64,000 nt of DNA from an uncultured Oscillospiraceae bacterium (GTDB taxonomy: Bacteria; Bacillota; Clostridia; Oscillospirales; Oscillospiraceae), in the NCBI GenBank assembly GCA_902478785.1, contig CABSMJ010000010.1, positions 1-64,000 of the forward strand. Reading direction: 5' to 3'. This document shows, piece by piece, positions 38,547 through 48,270 of this stretch (positions are counted from its first letter, which is position 1; each line of letters opens with the position of its first letter). Both the position numbers and the translations under genes were made by a program. A model generated the notes under the pieces. That model saw only the letters and a program-made list of their open reading frames with translations. It was not told where the DNA came from and ran no database searches.

Positions 38547-38577
38547 AAAAACGCCGGCTTGCAGCGCCGGCGTTTTC
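38547..38577. terminator. Bidirectional terminator
   Basis: AAAACGCCGGC and GCCGGCGTTTT face each other across about eight bases, giving a stem with A-rich and T-rich flanks. It separates convergent genes. Confidence 0.85.
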
Positions 38578-38590
38578 TCGGCAGAGGCCA

Positions 38591-38905
38591 TCAATCCCAG
38601 TGGCCGGTGCCATATCCACCCTGGCTACTTTCCAGGCCGGTCACTCTGCCAAAGGCGTTGACCTCCACCTCGTACCAGGTGTCACCATTCGTAATGTCAA
38701 AGCTGTACTCGTTCCAAAGCCCTTCCTGGTCGATCTCCTGACCAATGACTTCCCCGCCGCCCGCAGCGACCAGTGCGGTTTCACGGGCTTCTGCCACGTC
38801 AACCCGCAGCGCCAGAGAACCGATCAACGCAGCCACCAGCACCACCACAACCACAATCCCGGTGATGACCAGGGCACGAACTTTCCCACTCAATTTTTTC
38901 AACAT
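38591..38905 (-). CDS. Membrane-anchored PepSY-like protein
   Basis: A 104-residue protein with one N-terminal membrane helix (LVITGIVVVVVLVAALIG, residues about 11-29) and an extracytoplasmic part. That part (VDVAEARETALVAAGG, then YSFDITNGDTWYEVEVNAFG) has the pattern of a PepSY domain, which is thought to modulate proteases or cell-wall enzymes. ATG 38905 has a GAGGAAG site. It stands alone. Confidence 0.7.
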   Translation of the reverse strand: MLKKLSGKVRALVITGIVVVVVLVAALIGSLALRVDVAEARETALVAAGGGEVIGQEIDQEGLWNEYSFDITNGDTWYEVEVNAFGRVTGLESSQGGYGTGHWD

Positions 38906-39117
38906 TGTAAGCTTCCTCCGTTTTGATTTGTTCTGCATTCTTCTTGTCTGAATAATGCACCAATCGGTCCGTTTATTGCAGGAGCGGAGAAAAAATTCTC
39001 AGTCATGTGGAAGGCTCGAGTTTCCGCCTGCCCCCACGCAAGCAACACATGACTTTTGACAGGCTGGAGACAAGGCCGGAGCGGAGCACTGGGATATGAA
39101 AAATGAAAGGAAAAAAC

Positions 39118-39834
39118 ATGAAAACCCAACGATTTCAAATCGGCACAATCCCCGCGGTTTTATACGGGGAGCCTGCAAAACAGGGCTATGTATTTCTCCA
39201 TGGTCAGATGGGCCGCAAGGAGGAGGCGGAGGCCTTCGCCCAGGTGGTCTGCCCCAAGGGGCTTCAGGTCCTGTCCATGGATCTGCCCTGTCATGGAGAG
39301 CGCCAAGGCCGGAGCGAGGATCTGCTCCCCTGGACGGCGGTGCCGGACATCCAGGCAGCATGGGACTGGGCCAAGCGCCACTGGGAAGCGGTCTCCCTCC
39401 GGGCCAACAGCATCGGGGCTTACTTTGCCATGCTGGCTTTTGACACACCCAGCCGTGCCCTGCTGGTCTCTCCCATTTTGGACATGGAGTGCCTGATTCT
39501 GACCATGATGGGCTGGGCCGGAGTGACGGAAGATCAGCTGCAAGCGCAAGGTGAGATCGCCACCGCTTTCGGCCAGACGCTGTCCTGGAAGTACCTGTGC
39601 TGGGTACGGGAGCATTCGGTCCACAGCTGGACCTGCCCCATCCGCATCCTCTACGGCAGCCAGGACAACATGACTTCCCTCCAGACGATTGACGGATTTG
39701 TCCGGCAGCACAATGCCAAGCTTACCGTAATGGAGGACGGAGAGCACTGGTTCCACACGCCTGAACAATTGGCTGTCCTGCGGAAATGGGAGGAGACCGA
39801 GGCTTTACCCTGCGGGGTAGAAATCAGCGCATAG
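39118..39834 (+). CDS. Alpha/beta-hydrolase
   Basis: A 238-residue serine hydrolase. The oxyanion region is VFLHGQMGRKEEA near residue 25. The nucleophile elbow is ANSIGAYFAM (S near 99), with DLPCHGERQG before it, the acid in YGSQDNMTS near 182 and the base in DGEHWF near 208. It is cytoplasmic; substrate unknown. ATG 39118 has an AAAGGAAAA site; ATG 39103 is less likely. Confidence 0.82.
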   Translation: MKTQRFQIGTIPAVLYGEPAKQGYVFLHGQMGRKEEAEAFAQVVCPKGLQVLSMDLPCHGERQGRSEDLLPWTAVPDIQAAWDWAKRHWEAVSLRANSIGAYFAMLAFDTPSRALLVSPILDMECLILTMMGWAGVTEDQLQAQGEIATAFGQTLSWKYLCWVREHSVHSWTCPIRILYGSQDNMTSLQTIDGFVRQHNAKLTVMEDGEHWFHTPEQLAVLRKWEETEALPCGVEISA

Positions 39835-39900
39835 TAACTCCCGACTATGGCCCCGGAGTCCACACCCTTGGCCGTAACACCCCAAGACCTGAGCTGATAA

Positions 39901-39934
39901 AGAGACCGCCCGGAACTCCGGGCGGTCTCTTTGT
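39901..39934. terminator. Bidirectional terminator
   Basis: AGAGACCGCCCGG pairs with CCGGGCGGTCTCT across four bases, flanked by A-rich and T-rich sequence. It ends the hydrolase and the convergent VWA gene. Confidence 0.85.
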
Positions 39935-40583
39935 TATCCCTTCTTCCGGTTTCGGAAGTCCTCCTCGATGGCGTCCTTCCAGTGCTCATCCAGCGGGGGC
40001 TGTACCGGACGGCGGCCACGGCATGGCCCACCACTTCGTAGTTGAGGCGAGTTCCCTGACTGTCGCAGCGGTAATTCACCGCCCGGTCCGGGGAGATGCC
40101 CAGATGGCCCGCCGTCTCCACTGCGTCGATGTTGGCGCCCAGAAAGAGGAACTCCCAGCCGTATGTTTCCTTCTGACGCCGGATCATCTCCTTGACCCGC
40201 TGGGCCGAGTAGCGGCGGCTGGCATTTTCCATGCCATCGGTGGTGATGACACAAAGGGTATGCTCCGACACATTCTCAGGCCAGGCATACTTGTAGATGT
40301 TTCCGATGTGGTGGATGGCTCCGCCGATGGCATCCAGCAGCGCGGTGCAGCCCCGGACATAGTATTCCTGAGCGGTGATCGGTTTGACCTCGCTTGCCTT
40401 TACCCGATCATGGAGCGCCTCGGTCCAGTCGTCGAAGAGAATGGTAGAGACAAAGGCCTCACCGGGTTCCCTCTTCTGCTTTTCCAGCATGGCATTGAAG
40501 CCACCGATGGTGTTGCTCTCCAGTCCCTGCATAGAGCCGCTACGGTCCAGGATGAATACCAGTTCAGTCAGATTCTTTTTCAT
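39934..40583 (-). pseudogene. VWA-domain protein, frameshifted near the C terminus
   Basis: A von Willebrand A protein that would bind a metal ion through MIDAS residues (ILDRSGSMQG near residue 12, a later T, and TTDGMEN). After VGHAVAAVRYSP the frame runs out through the terminator. Adding one base in the G run at 39995-39999 restores a typical ending, PLDEHWKDAIEEDFRNRKKG, and a stop at 39934 before the terminator. That would give 216 residues. The run is a five-G tract, so it is either a real one-base deletion or a sequencing error. Confidence 0.8.
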
Positions 40584-40702
40584 AACAAACTCCCCCTATT
40601 CTGTGTTGTTTGGCTTGCAAGCACAGCATAGAGGGCGTTTTCGTTTCATTGGTCGCCCGTCAGGCGACCAGTTTGCTCAGCCGGATTGCACATCTATATC
40701 GT

Positions 40703-40984
40703 CTATCGGATGCGGAGCAGCGTTCGGACAATTACAAACAATCCGAGAACCACGATGATAATGGTCCAAAGGTATTGCTTGCTTTTTATTCCGTTATGGA
40801 TCTCCCATAGCCAACTGATGAACTGCAATATGACACTTGCAAAAACAAAAGCAAGGCCCAGAGGCGCACCGATGCGAAAAAGCATATCGGGATACGCCGC
40901 CCCTGACAAAAGAACGACGAAAATGATAATTAAGCCAATCGCGGCTGAAATGAGCGCGCATTTATGTATAATGTTCTTTTTCAA
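40703..40984 (-). CDS. Small membrane protein with three helices, TTG start
   Basis: A 93-residue protein with helices at about 10-32, 38-58 and 70-88. The start codon is TTG 40984 with AGGAAA eight bases upstream. It begins ten bases after the end of DUF2200, so they are probably co-transcribed. Function unknown. Confidence 0.6.
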   Translation of the reverse strand: MKKNIIHKCALISAAIGLIIIFVVLLSGAAYPDMLFRIGAPLGLAFVFASVILQFISWLWEIHNGIKSKQYLWTIIIVVLGLFVIVRTLLRIR

Positions 40985-40994
40985 AAAGCGTTTC

Positions 40995-41345
40995 CTACTT
41001 TCGCAAAATCTGTTCTATGGATTTTCCCCTGGCCAACTCGTCCACCAGCTTGTCCAGATATCGGATCTCCCGCATCAGCGGGTCTTCGATCTCCTCCACC
41101 CGGACACCACAGATTCTGCCGGTAATCAGAGTACGGTTAGGGTGCATAGCAGGGGCATTTCGGAAGAAATCCCCATAACTGATACTGGACTGCTCCAGCC
41201 GAGCGATATCCTCGGCGCTGTATCCGGTAAGCCAAGTGGTAACCTGATCCACCTCCTGCCGGGTACGTCCCTTTTTCTCCGCCTTATTCACCAGGAGCGG
41301 ATAGAGTTTGGCAAAAGGCATCTGCATCACATCGGTATGGGGCAT
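40995..41345 (-). CDS. DUF2200-family protein
   Basis: A 116-residue protein typical of DUF2200: VMQMPFAKLYPLLVNKAEKK near the start, TTWLTGYS near 40, and ICGVRVEEIEDPLMREIRYLDKLVDELA at the end. Function unknown; found widely in bacteria. ATG 41345 has GGGAGG eight bases upstream. It lies four bases after the macro-domain remnant. Confidence 0.82.
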   Translation of the reverse strand: MPHTDVMQMPFAKLYPLLVNKAEKKGRTRQEVDQVTTWLTGYSAEDIARLEQSSISYGDFFRNAPAMHPNRTLITGRICGVRVEEIEDPLMREIRYLDKLVDELARGKSIEQILRK

Positions 41346-41349
41346 GACA

Positions 41350-41601
41350 TCAACCTCCCAGCAGGCTCTGGTCAAAAGCGAACAGGGCCTCGTTCAGACT
41401 TCCGGGCGCCGCCCCGCAGGGTGCAGGAGCCCGCAGTTCCTCCTCCATGGGAACCGCAGGCACGGCTTGGAAGCTCATAGCCCGGCGGCGCTGCTTCTCC
41501 TGGGGAGCTGTGTGTACATCCACATAGTGATCGTCGATGTAAGCTGCAATGGCGTTCACCTTCATAGCAGTAATATCATTTCGCACAATGCGAAGGGGCA
41601 T
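41350..41601 (-). pseudogene. Macro-domain protein remnant with internal deletion
   Basis: The first 19 residues, MPLRIVRNDITAMKVNAIA, match the start of clostridial macro-domain (ADP-ribose-binding) proteins. The frame then jumps to AYIDDHYVDVHTAPQEKQRR and GSLNEALFAFDQS, which resembles the linker and C-terminal domain start of the same family, and stops. About 130 residues of macro domain appear deleted in frame, and the C-terminal tail is also missing. It has a GGAGG site but cannot fold a macro domain. The family mapping is from recall. Confidence 0.65.
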
Positions 41602-41689
41602 GGGAACGCCTCCAGCAATTTAATGGGTTCATAATACCATACCCTCTCTCAGCTGACAACCGTGGGCTTGTCCCCTCGAAGGGCATGAA

Positions 41690-41718
41690 AAAAACGGCAC
41701 CGCAACATGCAATGCCGT
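41690..41718. terminator. Hairpin between macro remnant and PNPOx gene
   Basis: AAAACGGCA and TGCCGTTTT flank a central loop; the minus-strand side reads TTTTTTTC. It should end the PNPOx-like gene on the minus strand. Confidence 0.7.
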
Positions 41719-41736
41719 TTTGATGCTTTGGGAAGC

Positions 41737-42129
41737 TCAGAAGGTCACAGTGCGGCTGGGCTCGGTGAAGGAGGAAAAAGTGGCGGTGGCCTCCGTCAGA
41801 GCAAAAACTGCGGTGTTGCCGTCGCCGGGAGTGTAGGCGCCCCGGAGATTGGGATACTCATTGAGCATATGCTCCTGGGCGGCAATTTCGGGAACCTCGA
41901 CCGCCTTGGCCGTCACCCGCAGCCAATGACTGCCGTCAAAGGCGCAGATCTCCACCTTGGGATTTGTCAGCATCTGCTGCGCCACATCTTTCTTCTTGCC
42001 GGTCTGAATGGTAAGCTGCCCATTATACATGTCGATGGTGCCGAAGGGGCGCACCCGGGGCTGGTCTCCATCCATGGTAGCCAAGTAATAGGTGCCGCAG
42101 GTTTTCAAGAATTTGTAGACTTCTTCCAT
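41737..42129 (-). CDS. Pyridoxamine 5'-phosphate oxidase-like flavoprotein
   Basis: A 130-residue split-barrel FMN protein: TYYLATMDGDQPRVRPFG near residue 13 and IQTGKKKDVAQQMLTNP near 41 are family motifs. These short relatives usually bind FMN or F420 and reduce unknown substrates; true PNPOx activity is unlikely. ATG 42129 has AAGGAGGG. A terminator follows. Confidence 0.8.
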   Translation of the reverse strand: MEEVYKFLKTCGTYYLATMDGDQPRVRPFGTIDMYNGQLTIQTGKKKDVAQQMLTNPKVEICAFDGSHWLRVTAKAVEVPEIAAQEHMLNEYPNLRGAYTPGDGNTAVFALTEATATFSSFTEPSRTVTF

Positions 42130-42283
42130 GGGATATCCCTCCTTGTTTTTCTTCATTTTATACCTCATGTCCCGCAGCGTCAAGGTTCTCCAAAGGCGCG
42201 GAAAAAGGAGCAGGCTCCCGCAAAAACGCGTGGAAACTGCTCCTTTCATAGGAAAGAGTACGCTTTTCAACAGGTGCGGGCCG

Positions 42284-45200
42284 TTACACCACGATCTCCA
42301 CCCGGCTGCCGCCGGTTTTTTCTTTGGTGACCACGATCTGCTTGTCGATCTTCTCCTTCAGCTCCGCCACATGGGAGATGATACCCACCAAGCGGCTGCC
42401 CTCCGTCAGGCCGGTGAGCGCCCGCAGGGCCTGCGCAAGCGACTCCTCGTCCAAAGAGCCGAAGCCCTCGTCCACAAACATGGTGTCCAGCCGAATCCCG
42501 CCGGCAGCAGACTGGACCTCATCGGAGAGGCCCAGGGCCAGCGACAGCGACGCCTTGAAAGATTCACCGCCGGAAAGGGTCTTGACGCTGCGCTCCGAGC
42601 CGTTGTAATGGTCGATGACATCCAGCTCCAAACCGCTTTGGCTGCGGTTGTTCTCTGCCTCCCGGCGGCGCTTGAGCTCATACTGCCCGCCGGACATGAC
42701 CAGCAGCCGGAGATTGGCCCGCTTCAGGATGCAGTCAAAGAAGGTCATCTGGATGTAGGTCTCCAGGGCGATCTTCTCCTTGCCGGTGAGGTTGCCGTTG
42801 ACCGTATTGGACAAAGTCCGCATCCATCTATACCGTTCCTCCAGCTTCTCCAGATCCGCTGCCCGCTCCTGCATATTCCCCAGGGCGGTCTCGTTGGTGA
42901 CAAGGCGGGCATGGACCGCCTTTTGGGCCTCACTTGCCTCTGCGCGCTGTCGGGTCAGCTCCTGACTGCGCAACTGCTGGGCCTCTACATCCACCTCCTG
43001 GGTCTGCTCCAGCAGCACCTGGAGCTCCCCCATGGCGGCATCGACGGCAGTCAGCTCCCCCTGACGGGCGGCAGCGGTCTCCCGGGCCTCCAGCAGCGCC
43101 CGGGCAAGCCCCTGCTGCTCTGCCCGCAGGGCATCTATTTTCTGCCGGGCAGCATCCAGATCCGGGAAGGAGAGCCGATCCCGCAGGGTCTGGATCTGCC
43201 CTGCCATCTCCTCCTTGCGGCTCTGGGTGCCTGCCAGCTCCTCCCGCAGCTTGACAGCCGATTCCACCAACGCCCGCAGGGCCTGCTCCTCCAGAGGGAT
43301 TTGCCGGTCCAACTCCTGCTTCCGCTGCACTTTCCCCTGGAGGACCTGCTCCTGCTGGGCCAGCTGGGCGAGCTCATCCCGGGTCTTTGCCAGCGTCTGG
43401 GCGATAGCGGCAGGAGCTTCTTCCAACGCACAGGAGTCCAAATGGGCCCCCATGTCCCGGCGCAGCGTCTCCTCCAACTGCTCCCGCTGGCCGCCCAGGG
43501 CGCTCTGTGCCACCTCTGCCTGGGTCATGTCCTCCTGCATCTGTTCCTGCCGCCGGGTCAACTCGGCCAATATCTCCTCCTGTTTCCCGATCTCCTGCTC
43601 CAGCTTTGCCCGGTGGGTCAGCTGGGCCTCCAGGTCCAATAGGGCCCCGTGGAGCTGCGCCAGCTCCTTTTCCACCTCCCACTGGCAAGCGGTAAGCTGC
43701 TGTCGGGCCGTATCCAGGGCGGGGGCCTCCACATACTCCGCCATGTTCCGGAGCAGCTGGCGCTGCCGCTCCTCCAGGGCAGCCCGCTGCTTCCCCGCGG
43801 TCAGGCTCTTCTCCTGGGCCGCCTGCTGGGCCGTCTCCCAGGCCTCCTTGGCCGCTTCCAGCTCCGCCTCCGTGGGCGCGTTCCCGGACAACTGGGCAGG
43901 AGCCGGGTGATGGAGCGCACCGCACACAGGACAGGGCTGCCCCTCCGTCAGAGATTGGGCCAGCAGCCCCGCCTGTTCGTCCAAAAAGGCCCTGTTTTTC
44001 CGGCGGTAATCGTCCTCCATCTGCTCCGACTGCCCTCTGGCCTGCTCATAGGCCTCCTGCATGGCTTTCAAGGATGCCTGCTCCCTGGCGCAGTCATCCA
44101 GCGCCGACACAAGTCCCGTCAGGGCAAGTTCCTTCTCCCGAGCCCTCTCCTGGCGGTGCAGGAGTTCCTGCTTCTCCTCCGGCAGAGACTGGGTCGCCTG
44201 AAACGTCTCCCGGTCAGCCTGCAAACGCGCCTGCTTTTTAAGCAGCTCCGCCCCGAGAGCCGCCTTCTGCTCGTCCAGGGCCTGCCGCCGGCTCTGTCCC
44301 GCCTGGATCTTCTTTAGACACTCCTGCCACTGTTCCACCTGGGCCTCCAGGGATTCCAGGGCGGTCCTGCGGCCCTCCGCCTGGCTCTTTTCCCGCTCCA
44401 GCCGTTCCCGCTCCGCCTCCACAGGCGCCAACGCACCCAGCTCCTGCTTCCAGGCGTCCAATGCCTGGGCCTTGGCCTGCTGCTCCTCTGCCTGCTGCTG
44501 CTTTTTCTCCTCCAGCTCCGTGATGTGCTCTGCCAGAGCAGCGAGGGAAGCCTCACTTTCCTTGAGCTCCTGATACCGGGGCAGCTCCGCCTCCAGGGCG
44601 CCCAACTCTCTGTTCAGCTGTTCCTGCCGAGGCGCTTTTTCCTGTTCCGCCTCCAGGGTCCTCCGGGCGGCCTCCACCCGAGGCAGCAGCTCCTCCCGCT
44701 CCTCGCCGGCCAGTGCCAGCTTTTCCCGGGTCTTTTGAGCCTCCTCTGCCTTGCCCAGCAGCGCAGAGGTCTCTTTGAGCTCCTCCGTCAGGCGGTCCAG
44801 CGTCTTTTGCTGCTCCGCCTCCTCCGCCCGGTCCCGGGCGATCAGCTGCTCCACCAGCTCCACGGTCTCCTGGAAGGGCAGCTCCCCCGCCTGGGCCTTC
44901 TCCAGCCGGGGCTTTAAGGGGTCATCCTCCTGACAGAGGACGCCGCCGATGTACTGCTGCACACTGGCCCGGGCGGCCTCACAGTCCCTCTGGAGCTTGC
45001 CGGACTCGCTCTTCATCTTCTCCTGGAACACCATGTAGTACCGGGTCTTGAAGATCTCCCGGAAGATCTCCTGGCGGCTCTTGGTGTCCGCCAGCAGCAG
45101 CTTGAGGAAATCCCCCTGGGCGATCATGGCGATCTGGGAAAACTGGCTGCGGTTGAGGCCGATGATCCCGATGATCTCCCGGTTCACCTCCCGGGCCTTG

Positions 45201-45577
45201 GTCACCAGGCGGCCGTCGGGGAGGGTCAGCTCTGCGTCCGCCTTCTGGATGGTGGTGCCGCCGCCCTTTTTGGCCGGCCGTTCATATTCCGGGTTTCGGC
45301 GGACCGTATAGGTCTTTCCGCCGTAGGAAAAGACCAGCTCCACCTCCGTGGGGGTCTCCGGCCGGGCGTACTTGGAGCGGAACATGGACGGGTCCCGGTT
45401 GTCGCCGCTGGGTTCCCCGTAGAGGGCGTAGGTGATGGCGTCAAAGATGGTGGTCTTGCCGGCGCCGGTGTCTCCGGTGATGAGGTAGAGCCCCTGCTGC
45501 CCCAGCTGCTCCAAATCCATGACCACCCTGCCCGCATAGGGGCCGAAGGCGGATACCGTCAGTTTCAGCGGTCTCAT
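42284..45577 (-). CDS. sbcC: SbcC exonuclease subunit, Rad50-like ATPase
   Basis: The 1097-residue SMC-like ATPase works with SbcD to open hairpins and process broken DNA ends. Walker A is GDTGAGKTTIFDAI near residue 36. The zinc hook is CPVCG near 547, in the middle of two long coiled coils. The signature is LSGGESFKASLSLALGL near 990, and Walker B is FVDEGFGSLDEES. Length and layout are normal. It overlaps the sbcD stop by four bases, the usual order sbcD-sbcC. Confidence 0.93.
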   Translation of the reverse strand: MRPLKLTVSAFGPYAGRVVMDLEQLGQQGLYLITGDTGAGKTTIFDAITYALYGEPSGDNRDPSMFRSKYARPETPTEVELVFSYGGKTYTVRRNPEYERPAKKGGGTTIQKADAELTLPDGRLVTKAREVNREIIGIIGLNRSQFSQIAMIAQGDFLKLLLADTKSRQEIFREIFKTRYYMVFQEKMKSESGKLQRDCEAARASVQQYIGGVLCQEDDPLKPRLEKAQAGELPFQETVELVEQLIARDRAEEAEQQKTLDRLTEELKETSALLGKAEEAQKTREKLALAGEEREELLPRVEAARRTLEAEQEKAPRQEQLNRELGALEAELPRYQELKESEASLAALAEHITELEEKKQQQAEEQQAKAQALDAWKQELGALAPVEAERERLEREKSQAEGRRTALESLEAQVEQWQECLKKIQAGQSRRQALDEQKAALGAELLKKQARLQADRETFQATQSLPEEKQELLHRQERAREKELALTGLVSALDDCAREQASLKAMQEAYEQARGQSEQMEDDYRRKNRAFLDEQAGLLAQSLTEGQPCPVCGALHHPAPAQLSGNAPTEAELEAAKEAWETAQQAAQEKSLTAGKQRAALEERQRQLLRNMAEYVEAPALDTARQQLTACQWEVEKELAQLHGALLDLEAQLTHRAKLEQEIGKQEEILAELTRRQEQMQEDMTQAEVAQSALGGQREQLEETLRRDMGAHLDSCALEEAPAAIAQTLAKTRDELAQLAQQEQVLQGKVQRKQELDRQIPLEEQALRALVESAVKLREELAGTQSRKEEMAGQIQTLRDRLSFPDLDAARQKIDALRAEQQGLARALLEARETAAARQGELTAVDAAMGELQVLLEQTQEVDVEAQQLRSQELTRQRAEASEAQKAVHARLVTNETALGNMQERAADLEKLEERYRWMRTLSNTVNGNLTGKEKIALETYIQMTFFDCILKRANLRLLVMSGGQYELKRRREAENNRSQSGLELDVIDHYNGSERSVKTLSGGESFKASLSLALGLSDEVQSAAGGIRLDTMFVDEGFGSLDEESLAQALRALTGLTEGSRLVGIISHVAELKEKIDKQIVVTKEKTGGSRVEIVV

Positions 45578-46716
45578 GCCTCATCCTCCTCCCAGATCCG
45601 TTCCATCCACGCCCGGGCAAAGCTCCGCTGCTCCTGGCCCATGGGCTGACCGTTTTGCTTTTCGTAAAATTCCTCCAGCAGCTCCAGAGGGGATCTGCGC
45701 TGTGCATCCTCCGCACCTTCCAGCACAATGCCTGCCCGGGTGCGCTTGTTGTCATAGTCCAGCTTCATCAAATTGGGGTAGATGATCCGCAGCTTGCTCA
45801 CCGCGTCGGGGATGTCCTCCTCGTCGGTAAGGGTGATGTGGACATAGTCCCTCTGGTAGCTCGTCCCCTCGTAAAAGCCCCGGAAGGTCAGCTCCTGGTA
45901 GGTGCCCCGCAGCTCCGCCAGGTCCCGCAGGGGGGTGAGCGGCACCATGCGGACGGCCACGCTCCCCTTCTCCCCCAGCTCCACCACAGTGACCGACTTT
46001 TGCTGTCCCGCCTCGGAGAAGGAGTATTTCAGCGGAGTGCCGCAGTAGCGCACCGTCTCCCGGCCCACCTGCTGGGGACCGTGGATGTGGCCCAGGGCCA
46101 CATAGTCAAAGGGAGCAAAGACGGCGGCGTCCACATTGTCCGTCCCCCCTACGGAGATCTCCTCTGAATCGCACCGGGCGGCGCCGGTGACGAACTGGTG
46201 GGTCACCAGGACATTCCGCTCCGCCTCGTCCACCTCCATGGCCTCGATGGCCACAGACAGCGCGTCCGTATAGCTGGCGATCTCCCGGTCTGGAAAGCAC
46301 CGTCGGACATGAGAGGGCTTCACAAAGGGCAGCAGGTAGACCTTCACCAGTCCGTATTCATCGGAGAGCGCAAAAGGCCTCACCTTGCCATCATACACAG
46401 GGGCCAGGTGCACGCCGCTGCGCTCCATGAGCCGCCCGCCGAAGGCCATGCGCTCCGGTGAGTCGTGGTTGCCGCTGATGACAAAGACCTGGAGCTCCCG
46501 CCGGGACAGATCTACCAGGAACTCGTCCAGCAGCCCCACCGCCTCGGCGGAGGGCACCGACTTATCGTAGACATCCCCGGCGATGAGCACGGCGTCCGGG
46601 GCCTCCCGGTCGATGATCTGAAGAATTTCGGTGAGGATATACTGCTGGTCCTCCAGCATGGAAAATTCGTTGACCCGCTTGCCCAGATGCAGGTCGGAGA
46701 GGTGAATCAATTTCAT
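45574..46716 (-). CDS. sbcD: SbcD exonuclease subunit, Mre11-like nuclease
   Basis: A 380-residue Mn-dependent nuclease. Metal ligands are in HLSDLHLGK near residue 4, GDVYDKSVPS near 48, SGNHDSPER near 82 and LGHIHGPQQVG near 204. It pairs with SbcC downstream. ATG 46716 has a GAGGGAG site. Confidence 0.93.
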   Translation of the reverse strand: MKLIHLSDLHLGKRVNEFSMLEDQQYILTEILQIIDREAPDAVLIAGDVYDKSVPSAEAVGLLDEFLVDLSRRELQVFVISGNHDSPERMAFGGRLMERSGVHLAPVYDGKVRPFALSDEYGLVKVYLLPFVKPSHVRRCFPDREIASYTDALSVAIEAMEVDEAERNVLVTHQFVTGAARCDSEEISVGGTDNVDAAVFAPFDYVALGHIHGPQQVGRETVRYCGTPLKYSFSEAGQQKSVTVVELGEKGSVAVRMVPLTPLRDLAELRGTYQELTFRGFYEGTSYQRDYVHITLTDEEDIPDAVSKLRIIYPNLMKLDYDNKRTRAGIVLEGAEDAQRRSPLELLEEFYEKQNGQPMGQEQRSFARAWMERIWEEDEA

Positions 46717-47028
46717 AGCGATGCTCCCTCTAAAAAGCGGTGTATCAGTACTCCTATTATAGCCGGGATGCAAGGTCAGAGCAATACGACAGCCCGGATC
46801 AAATCAGCTTCTTTGTCTGTCAAAGGCCAATTAGGCAGACACCCAGCGCACCGTACACCGGAGCTTCGATTTTCTGAAACGATACATGCAGCAAGGCCGC
46901 ACTGGCAGCGAGCGGCGAATCCGGTCGAAAGACGAAGAAAGCATAGCCATGACAAAGCTGCGCTTGTGTGCTATGATAGGATACGCTGTGGCTGTGCCAC
47001 GGAGTTCAATGTAGAGCGAGGTAATCCC

Positions 47029-48171
47029 ATGAATCAAAAGGAAGTCAGTGAGCTGCGGCGGCGATTCCGACTGGAGCGCAGCGCAATTTCCAAGATCTAT
47101 GGCTGCTATGTCAACGGCAGCAGCCGCGAGATTGTATCCTATATTGACGAGTCTCTGGGCCTGCTCCCTCAGGAGGACGCAGAGAAGTATTTGGCCCTGT
47201 TGAAAAAGGCCCTGTCCGGCAAATTGGGCAAGAACCTGGTAGATGTGGTCTTTTCAACAGAGCAGGTGATGCATAGCGAGGAACATAAGCTTTTGATGGA
47301 TCTGCGCGCAAGCGCGCTGAAGGACCGGGAGCTGCGGCAGACATTCTATCAAAAGATCATCGAATCCCTGGACATGGAGGAGAGCAACTATCTGATTCTT
47401 CTGGCCTATGATGCCTATGACGTTCCCCATCGGAACAAAGACGACGAGGTGGACGCAGATGCCTCTGACGAAGTGTTCTCCTACTTTGTCTGTTCCATCT
47501 GTCCGGTCAAGACGCAAAAGCCGGAGCTGGGATTCTTCCCTGGGGACAATGAGTTCCACAGCTTTTCTGGGCAGGTGGTTGCAGCGCCGGAGTTGGGATT
47601 CCTGTTCCCGGCGTTCGATGACCGGGCGGCGAATATCTACAACACGCTGTTTTACACCAGAAAGGCCGATGCTCTTCATCAGGAGGTCATCGACGGTCTA
47701 TTCCACACCACACCTCCCATGTGCGCCGCAGAGCAAAAGGAGGCGTTCCAATCCGCTCTGACGGAATCTCTGAGCGACGCATGTAGCCTGGAATTGGTGC
47801 AGACGATTTACGACCGATTCCGTGAAAAGATCGACGCCCATAAGGAGAGCCGGGACCCGGAGCCGCTGTCCGTGACAGCCAACGATGTGGCCGCCATTTT
47901 GCAGGACAGCGGCATTGAAGAGGACAAGACCTCTGCATTCTTGCAGCAGTGCTCGGACCGGTTCGGAGAACACTCCGTACTTATGCCTTCCAACCTAATT
48001 GAGCACAGTCATTTCGAGGTAAAGACCTCTGACGCCACCATCGCGGTGGCTCCTGAGCGCAGCTACATGCTGGAGGTTCGCGTCATCGACGGCAAAAGAT
48101 ATCTCATGATTCCAGCCGATGAGGATGTGGAGATCAACGGCTTCCCTGTCCACGTTCAGTCCAAGGCGTAA
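47029..48171 (+). CDS. DUF4317-family protein
   Basis: A 380-residue cytoplasmic protein of the Clostridia-specific DUF4317 family. It begins MNQKEVSELRRRFRLERSAI, continues IYGCYVNGSSREIVSYIDES, and has FVCSICPVKTQKPELGF near 160. No catalytic motif is known. ATG 47029 has GAGGTA upstream, and a TATGAT -10-like box lies at 46972. It appears monocistronic, with a terminator at 48232. The 310 bases before it hold only the divergent sbcD promoter region. Confidence 0.85.
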   Translation: MNQKEVSELRRRFRLERSAISKIYGCYVNGSSREIVSYIDESLGLLPQEDAEKYLALLKKALSGKLGKNLVDVVFSTEQVMHSEEHKLLMDLRASALKDRELRQTFYQKIIESLDMEESNYLILLAYDAYDVPHRNKDDEVDADASDEVFSYFVCSICPVKTQKPELGFFPGDNEFHSFSGQVVAAPELGFLFPAFDDRAANIYNTLFYTRKADALHQEVIDGLFHTTPPMCAAEQKEAFQSALTESLSDACSLELVQTIYDRFREKIDAHKESRDPEPLSVTANDVAAILQDSGIEEDKTSAFLQQCSDRFGEHSVLMPSNLIEHSHFEVKTSDATIAVAPERSYMLEVRVIDGKRYLMIPADEDVEINGFPVHVQSKA

Positions 48172-48231
48172 CGCTCTCCCCCGCTTCCATAAGGGACAAA
48201 GGGAGATGGACAGGCCCTTATTCGCAAACCG

Positions 48232-48270
48232 TCGCACCTTCGCCCGCAATGGGGGAAGGTGCGATTTTTC
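48232..48270 (+). terminator. Terminator after DUF4317
   Basis: TCGCACCTTC pairs with GAAGGTGCGA across a 13-base loop and runs into TTTTTC. Confidence 0.8.

Noticed and set aside
39651..39933. C-terminal extension of the VWA frame past the terminator
   Set aside because: It is antisense to the hydrolase gene and arises from the frameshift at 39995-39999.
42128..43642. 504-codon open frame opposite sbcC
   Set aside because: Antisense to coiled-coil codons of sbcC; Leu/Gln-rich by mirror effect.
46465..47028. Upstream extension of the DUF4317 frame
   Set aside because: It runs antisense to sbcD; ATG 47029 has the family start and a ribosome site.
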